A stretch of 64,000 nucleotides of DNA, taken from Agelaius tricolor (Eukaryota; Chordata; Aves; Passeriformes; Icteridae). The stretch spans positions 30,966,744 through 31,030,743 of the forward strand of contig JALJCS010000004.1 of NCBI GenBank assembly GCA_023055355.1, given 5' to 3'. Position 1 is the first letter of the stretch. The number at the start of each line of letters is the position of its first letter. Below the pieces are notes generated by a model that ran no database searches, was not told where the DNA came from, and saw nothing but the letters and a program-made list of their open reading frames with translations. The position numbers were made by a program, and so were the translations under genes. Below, piece after piece: positions 21,601 to 64,000 of this stretch.

Positions 21601-21919
21601 CTGTTCCCAGCTAATGACCCATTTATGAGCATGCTGATTCCAGAGAGGCATTTCACAGCCTCAGGAATAGTATATATTCAAAAAAAAAAAGTACTTTACA
21701 ACTGCCTTTTTCTTCAGCCTATAAGTAAGGACTAAAAATGGTGAGTTCAACCTGTTGAGGGAGATGATGAGAAGGGGCAGAACTGGTAAGGAGAATCAGA
21801 GTCTGTGTGGTAAATCAGATGTAAGTGAGATGTAATTAATTCTCAATTTCCTTTTAGCTTTTTGAGATATTGCATATGGCCATGCTTAGTGCTCCTGTTT
21901 TATCTGAAAGCTATTGGAT
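18621..21919. other. Spacer with base-composition change, and SLC1A1 3' UTR side
   Basis: GC content falls sharply near 19,100-19,200. The part adjoining 21,919 must contain the SLC1A1 3' UTR (- strand). Candidate AATAAA signals for it on the - strand are at 21,249-21,254, 20,310-20,315, 20,066-20,071 and 19,906-19,911; I cannot tell which is used. An isolated possible exon is listed separately. Confidence 0.5.
19636..19765 (-). other. Possible isolated exon, unidentified
   Basis: On the - strand a frame reads VLMVLFCHLLIYYIYNQETK, then AYAEDPLKSEDAFLDTVLK, and stops at a good donor gtatgt, with ctgagcag as a possible acceptor. The composition is protein-like (hydrophobic then charged helix). 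It lies about 2.2 kb past the SLC1A1 stop on the same strand. No partner exons or family recognised. It could be chance. Confidence 0.25.
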
Positions 21920-57238
<35,319 letters not shown>

Positions 57239-60200
57239 CTAAAAGGGACATAAAAATGTTACACAAATTAGATGTAGTTTATAATAGAAACATGTGAGAC
57301 AAGGAGAAAAAATAGCAGAATAAAAAGAGCAAGAAATAAACGTATTTTCACAACTCTGGTACAACTTCTAAATTAGGTAAGATCATATATTTCCTTTTCT
57401 AATAAGCAAAGTAATAACACATAATTCTGAAGCAGGATGTCTTTAGGTATGTCTTCGGAAAAATCTGATTAGGTGGTCTGATTATCAGTCCAGTCCAGTA
57501 CTGACTTTTTACCCACCTTCACTAGTTCTAGAAGACTCATAACTGGCATTAAAAAATCCATAGACTATATAAACACTACCAAACACTAAAGAGAGATGGT
57601 GACATAAACACTTCAGATTATTTTTTTTTGGTGAAAATAAGCCTACCCATCAGCAACACTTTGAGTACTTGCTGCTCTACATAATTAGGAAAGCGTGTGA
57701 CTGTAATCACTAAATTAATTTAATAACTTCTAGGAAACAGAACAACAAAAATATACTCTGCTCATTTCATACTCATTTCACAACACAACCGGCCTAAAAA
57801 TACCAGATTATAAATTCAATCAGTGATTGAGCCATGGCACAAGGAACCTTTATACATCCTCTTATCTTTGGATTATATGAATTATCAGTTCCCACTTCTG
57901 AGACAAATCACAGATAAGACTTCTACCAAAAGAAAAAAAATTATGGGTCAAAAGACAAAATTCTTCAGTTTGACAGTTTTCCATTCCAACATGATTTTCA
58001 AATTAAAATGACAGTTACAGGAAATGTGTTGATCGGTGTCTAAAAAGCACTAGAACTGTTGTTTCACATAGAAGCTTGGTAATGCTTCAGTCCCGAATGA
58101 AAAGAGATCAAGAGATCCAGTTTCTAACTGGATCCAATGAAAGAACAAGTCAGAATTCTCCATCATCAAAATCAAGCTAAATGAAAATTAAAACAGAGTA
58201 AAAACCAAGTCTTTCCTGTTAATAGAGATGGAAAATTAACCAGATAACCTTCCAAGAAAATGAGCTGCTCTAGTCAACTATTAAGATTTCTGATCAAGGT
58301 GTCATCTCTGCCAGTGAATACAGACAGTTTGAATTCCTTGGAGCAATCTTAAATCTTAATAGCCTTGAAGATATTTGCAATATTATGCAAATAACCTTGA
58401 TTAAAGAATGATAAGACACAATGATATCTACTTCTCATCTAGGTACTGAATAAATGAGTTGAAAATATTTACTCTGCACTTTTAGATAAGCCCAAGCAAG
58501 ATAAAATTAGATTTGTAAAATGGTTACATGAGTTGAAGTTAGTTGCTAAGGCTTTGATCCTGAAGGTACTAGAGTAAATAGCTGAATCCAACCATACAGG
58601 TAATTTCCATGTCTTCAGACAATTCACGTAACTTAGGGTAGACATTTGCTTAAATTGCAGCAAGACTGAACTGCATGTTTATGGCAAGTTGTGTAATGCC
58701 ACTTTACTTTCAGCGGGTATGACTAGGACTTGTTCTAACCATCTGCCTTTCATTCTATATGACTGTCATATTTGACCAGATGGAATTCTGATAATTGTAT
58801 ATTCAGCCAGATTGCTAGCAGGTAGAAAGATTCACCCTTGTTTTAATTCTTGAGGGTTCTATTTTCCACTTCTTTAGATTTCACTACAAAAACTTCCCAC
58901 ATGCTCTCAAAATTATAGCAGGGTTTCCTTAAGATGTTCCATCTATATACTTATACCAGTTCTGTTTGATTTTTTTGTTGAGGATATTATTTATCTAATG
59001 ACAATAGCTGAGAACAGAGTTTCAACAGTCTCTTGAAATTACATTATTGCTCTCAATTCCTTATTCATGCAATTCCTTTACCAGGCAACACACTTATATC
59101 CATATTAACTTCTGTAGTATGCCAAACTACAGTAAAATGCAGCTACTTTTTAACTGCAGATAGATCTAGCATATGCTGCTTGAATATATCATGGGAATAT
59201 AAGAAATTTTATTTTGTAACAGTAAAAGATAAGATTAGAAATTCAGCAGAATAAACTTGCTGTTGTACAGGAAATGGACATATGTAGAACTTTTTGATCC
59301 TCATCTCAATAACCAAGTTTAACTTGGAAATTTCTTCTGGGAATTGCAACACACAAAAAGAAGTGTGGTTCTGTGTCGTTACACATTTCACATGGTAACC
59401 ACTGCTTTTAACATCACATTGATTATAGCAGCCCAAAGCAGAGACAATGTGTTATAAAAATCTCAATTTCTCTAGATGAATGCTACTGATAACTCCCTTA
59501 CTTCTGAAATTAAAATCAACAATTACTTTTAACAACCTTAAAATACACTATAGGCTTCAAAGCTACTTCTATATATTAGGATTCCTTTCTGCTTATTTTT
59601 TTATTATTATTTTAATTTTAATTTTTTATTATTCTTTAATTTATGGAATAATTTGCTTGCACTTTTTGAAGAGAAAAATGTCATTTTTCCTACTTGCTCT
59701 CTTCATCTTTCCTGGAGGAGTTTCAACTACTCCACCTTTCTTCTCATCCATGATAAATTGGTTTTATTTCTTTTCCATCTCTTTTTGCTTTTCCTTCTTG
59801 TCCACATGGCTAAGTTAGGTTATGATTTTTACCACAAGAGCAAGCTCAATGACACATTCTGCTTAAGCTCCGGATTTCTGCAGTATTGGGCAGATGTGAA
59901 GAATGATGGTGGAATAAATGGTACAATCCCATACCTTTAATTTAAATTTTTAAGGAAAACATATCCTTGTAATGGTGCATAGTACAGCACATGCTGTATA
60001 GCATGGTGTCTACATTTCTTCTCCCAGCAGCCACCAAGACAGCAAAGGAAAGGTGCAGTTGGGTCCCTGAGATTGCAAGCACAATGAAGGCCACAGGACA
60101 ATTCTCACATGGCCTAACTCCTTGTTACTATTCTCCCAGGTAACACATAAGGCTTTTTATAAGCTTGGTAACAGACAGAAAATCCTTCAAAGAAAAGGTG

Positions 60201-63200
60201 CAAATACAGACAAAGTAAATGAGGGGTGAGGATGAGAGGAGCAAGAGAAGAAAAACAGAGCAGAAGAAAATCACTGAATATAAGCACACCAAGTGAAACC
60301 CATTTGCACCCAACTTTCAGGGAGTCCCAGTTTAAAAAGCCAGAGGGAATGCATGTTTCCCCTCTATAGGATCAGCCATTTTTCATTGTGCTACCCAGAA
60401 AAAGGGCAGCAGAAAGTGCTGCAAGGGGTTACCTAGCACCTGCAACTGGCTCCACTGTACGACGTAGCACTAGATCCATTACATCTGCCAAGCCTGAGGC
60501 TTTACAGGACCTAGGAGATGATGGCTGTATGTAGAAAGGTGGCAGAACCAGTCTTGCCTGTGTATGTATGTTCGGTGAGTCCACCACTGAAATTAGGTAA
60601 AATGTGTCTTGGGAGACCATTATGTTGAAGTTTCTGTCTATCTGCAAAACAATTTCTGTGACATCTGGGTATCTGGTGAACGGTAATTTATTGCCATCTG
60701 ATCTTCATCTGGAGTGTTTCTTTGCATATTGCTATTCTTTCTGAAATGTTATCTAAGGAAAAAGTAAATTCTTTGTATGGGAACGATTATAGGGCTACTA
60801 CATTTTTCTTCAAGTACCTTGCTGAAGTTCATGGCACAGATTTGGAAATGAGTAAAAAACCTACACACATTCTGTTCAAAACATTGGCATAATCTCCATG
60901 CTCAGTTATACTAGCACACATGGGGTGTGTCACAGATTGTCCTACAGCTATTGTAAACTTGTAAAAATATGCTGGCCATTCAGAAGCCCACAAGCAACCC
61001 AACATGGAGACCATTTACAATTTTTCAGGAAGTGATAGCTAAACCCTGAACCCTTTTTTGTGAGGTCAACAAAATACAGATTTTGAATTTCAAAACTCAG
61101 AAACCCTGACTATCTGAATCTGTTCAGGATATGCAGTATGACATTACAGTACTTATTTGCTTTACATCATTACTATTGTGGGTTAGTTGCTCTTCAGAAC
61201 CTGATTACATCCCTGATAAGAATATGGTAAGAAAGCATGCCCCTTTACCTTCACAGGTATAACAACTCACAATTTTGAAACAGATAACCTAAGTTCACAT
61301 ATATACATGACTGCTTCTGTTTCTCACTGAAAGAGAATATGAAACAGAAAAAAAAAGTTATCTAACAGGTGGGACTCCCTCATGTTATTTGCATTCATGG
61401 CTGAGAACACTGGTTTGGGATGCACAGTTTCTACTGACAGGGAGTTCTCCATCAGTGTGCATGACACTGAAGAAACAACATATCACCTTCACCTCCCACT
61501 GACTTTATTATGTGAATGATCCTTAGGAATGAACCATAAAGGCAATGAGAAAAGGAATCCAGCATATATTTTTGTAAAACTAATAATCTGTTTTGTAAAA
61601 TTATCTGTTCTGTAGCACATGTATTGCTCTGAAAAAAAAAGCTGTGGTATTTATTTTTCCTGTTTTCTTAAAATTTCATAATTTGGAAGCTCCTTCTCAC
61701 TGAAGAAGTTAGTGATCCTGCTGATGCTGTTAGACAGTGTGGGAATTATAGGAATTTTGCTTTGACACAGCACTGAAAGAAGAAAAAAAGTCACATTGTT
61801 CAAACCTGGTATTATTTAATTGTACTGTAGCAATATCTATTGTGCTATTAACTAAGTGATTAGGTTCTTCATAATTTCACATTATATGCTGCACAGATGT
61901 GACAGACTAAAACAATTACTTCTATAATTTTGGTGAGTCTTAACTGAATTAACCTCACAGCAGATGATTCATGGAACTGAAAAGGCTAGCAAACAAAGTT
62001 CACTGACTTGATTTCAAAAACAATACAAAATATTCAATATAAACATGTCAAACTGCAGCACAGACAGGAAGGAGTTTTGCAGTGTGATACATTCTCAGTC
62101 CTTTAGTAATATTTTATAAACCAATTTTTTCTGCTCTCTCCATAGTTTCTCTTATCACTGGCTGGCTCTTAGTGCAAAGAAATATAGTGCCAACTACAGA
62201 ACACTAAAAGAGAGAGTGTGGAAGAATATATTACAAAGGCTTATAAACATATTATTTCAGCTCTTTTGCATTATTTTTAATACTTTCTAATGTTACACAT
62301 TTTACTGTTTTACACTCTATCTTCCAATAAACATACTGATGTGGATTGAAAAAAGATGATTCTTGGAAAAACTGCAGGCAACCACTAAGGTATAAGAGTT
62401 TCAGGGGAATAATTACATTGTAACTAATCTTAACTCTATGGTTGCTTGTGTTAGCCAGACTACCAGCTTGCTTACAAAGACATGTGAAGAAAAGTTCTCT
62501 TAGAAATCTTCCAGAAGAGAGTTTCCGTATCAGCTCTTGATTTACTGAAGAATATTTAGTAGCAATGTATAAGAGAATGCTTGTCCTCTGCCATAGTGAG
62601 ACCCCCTGATGCTCTCTGATTATCCTGTTGAGGGTCCAGTGGTTGTAAACTCCTTCACACAAGCAACACATTGTCATCTGACTGCAGTGTGAGAAAAGTT
62701 CAGGAAGACAGTGACTCCCTGTGATGGACCTTCAGGAATGAAGGCAAGGTGGAATGCTGGCCAGAGGGGTAAAAATCAACTATTCCAGTGTGGGTGTACT
62801 CCCTTTACTCACAGTAGGTTTGAAGGCCACCGCAAACAGCAAACACACATAACTCCTGCTACTTTCTGTGCTGCAGGAGCCTGGAACAGGGCTGATAACA
62901 TAGGGCAGCCTGTAGCAGTCACCACTAACACAGAGCAGCCTCTCTGCTATGCAGCCCTGCACAAGGCACACCTCATCCTTCGTCAAACCAAGAGCAGTTA
63001 GTTCACTCACCCAGGAAAAGGGAAATAGTGGCTATTTTCCTGTGACTGAGTGAGCACAGTTCTGCTGAATCTGAACCAGTACTCCCCCAAACATGCAGAG
63101 GGCTAACCAGCTTGATTATTTAACAATGTCTCCTACTGGACTCTGGGTTTCCTCTCCTTTAGCCAAACAGTGTAGATGAATTCCACCTGCACATACCTTC

Positions 63201-64000
63201 CAAATATTTTCCATGTGCAGATGAAACTTCCTTCAGAAAAAGCCAAGAAAAAAATATACTGGTGAAGGAAGAAAAAAACTTTCGACTGTGCTTCATCTAT
63301 CTAGAACTCTTGTAAAGAATCTACCACTAAAAAATAAACTAAGTCATACCAGAGATAAGATCTTTTTCTTTCACAGTTTTCAAAAACTTGTCAACTTATT
63401 ATATTTATGAAGTAGTGTGCTTACAATCTTAACATAACAAATTTATTTATTTTATAAGCAAGGTCATGTCATAAACAAACAATCTGGGGAAAATGACAAT
63501 TTTGTCCCAGCAGCTATGCAACCTATATTTCTTCATGGATTTGGATGTGTCCTGGTGAAAGCACCTGTTCTGTGGGGAAATACCGTGTGAAACTCATTAA
63601 GGTTTCAGGAAAAGCAAAATCAGTGTCAAACACACATGATGGAGGACTATAGGGTAATTTAAAAAAATGAAGAGCCTGCCTTTTGAGAGGAGATGAAGGA
63701 GCTTAGTTTGTCCACCATGGATGAGTGAGGTAGGAATATAGAAAATGGTTGAATACTAGTGATGGAGTAATATTTTAATTATTGGATGCATAGTGAAACA
63801 ATACATTTATAGTGGAAATTGTAAGGCTTTCAACCATCAGATTGAAGAATACAGCTTCCTAGGAGGAGGTACAGCATCAAATGGCCTATATAGCTTTAAG
63901 ATGGAGCATGGCATGTAACAGAATTTTATCTACAATGGTGCAACCCAAAGCAGCAAAGGCTAGATACGATAACCCGGGGGGTATCCTTCTATCTCTCTAT
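57239..64000 (-). other. SLC1A1 intron 1, partial (at least 6.8 kb)
   Basis: AT-rich, with no exon encoding the EAAT3 N-terminus and no CpG island, so exon 1 and promoter are outside. Contains a T/A-rich low-complexity run at 59,596-59,640 and a GC-richer block at 62,700-63,150 of unknown nature. Confidence 0.6.

Noticed and set aside
57300..64000. Search for SLC1A1 exon 1
   Set aside because: No sequence encoding the conserved EAAT3 N-terminus and no CpG island; exon 1 is taken to lie outside the window.

Overview
The window is vertebrate nuclear DNA, almost certainly from a bird and probably a songbird. The grounds are CR1 LINE remnants with the avian 3' end, several LTRs that look passerine-type, and intron-rich genes whose proteins are recognisable bird or vertebrate orthologues. 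Genes were placed by translating exon by exon and checking splice sites and reading phase. No database search was possible.

Bases 1 to about 19,100 are GC-rich and compact, like an avian microchromosome. They hold two decayed TRIM-family genes on the + strand. Copy A (42-581) keeps only coiled-coil exons. Copy B (about 3,290-6,735) keeps RING, B-box, coiled-coil and PRY-SPRY pieces, but carries a solo LTR between RING and B-box, frameshifts and an in-frame stop. On the - strand, 17,077-10,722, lies an intact 16-exon gene of the DUF4795 family (relatives: QRICH2 and C16orf96), about 621 residues. A perfect RFX X-box sits 155 bases upstream of its ATG, which fits a ciliary or sperm-flagellar gene. 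Degenerate GC-rich minisatellites follow up to about 18.7 kb.

From about 19.2 kb to the end the sequence is AT-rich and holds one large gene on the - strand: SLC1A1 (EAAT3/EAAC1, the neuronal and epithelial glutamate/cysteine transporter). Eleven exons (2-12 by the human count) lie between 57,238 and 21,920, all in phase and open. Exon 1 and the promoter are outside the window, beyond 64,000. Its introns contain CR1 remnants, at least two LTRs, a GATA microsatellite, a 28-base tandem duplication and an unusual 36-base-arm hairpin.

The most striking large-scale feature is the abrupt change near 19.1 kb from GC-rich TRIM/DUF4795 sequence to AT-rich SLC1A1 sequence. It may be a rearrangement breakpoint or an assembly join. 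I found no clearly new multi-gene system. The best leads are this junction, the intronic hairpin, the X-box with a possible divergent transcript, and the LTR-broken TRIM.
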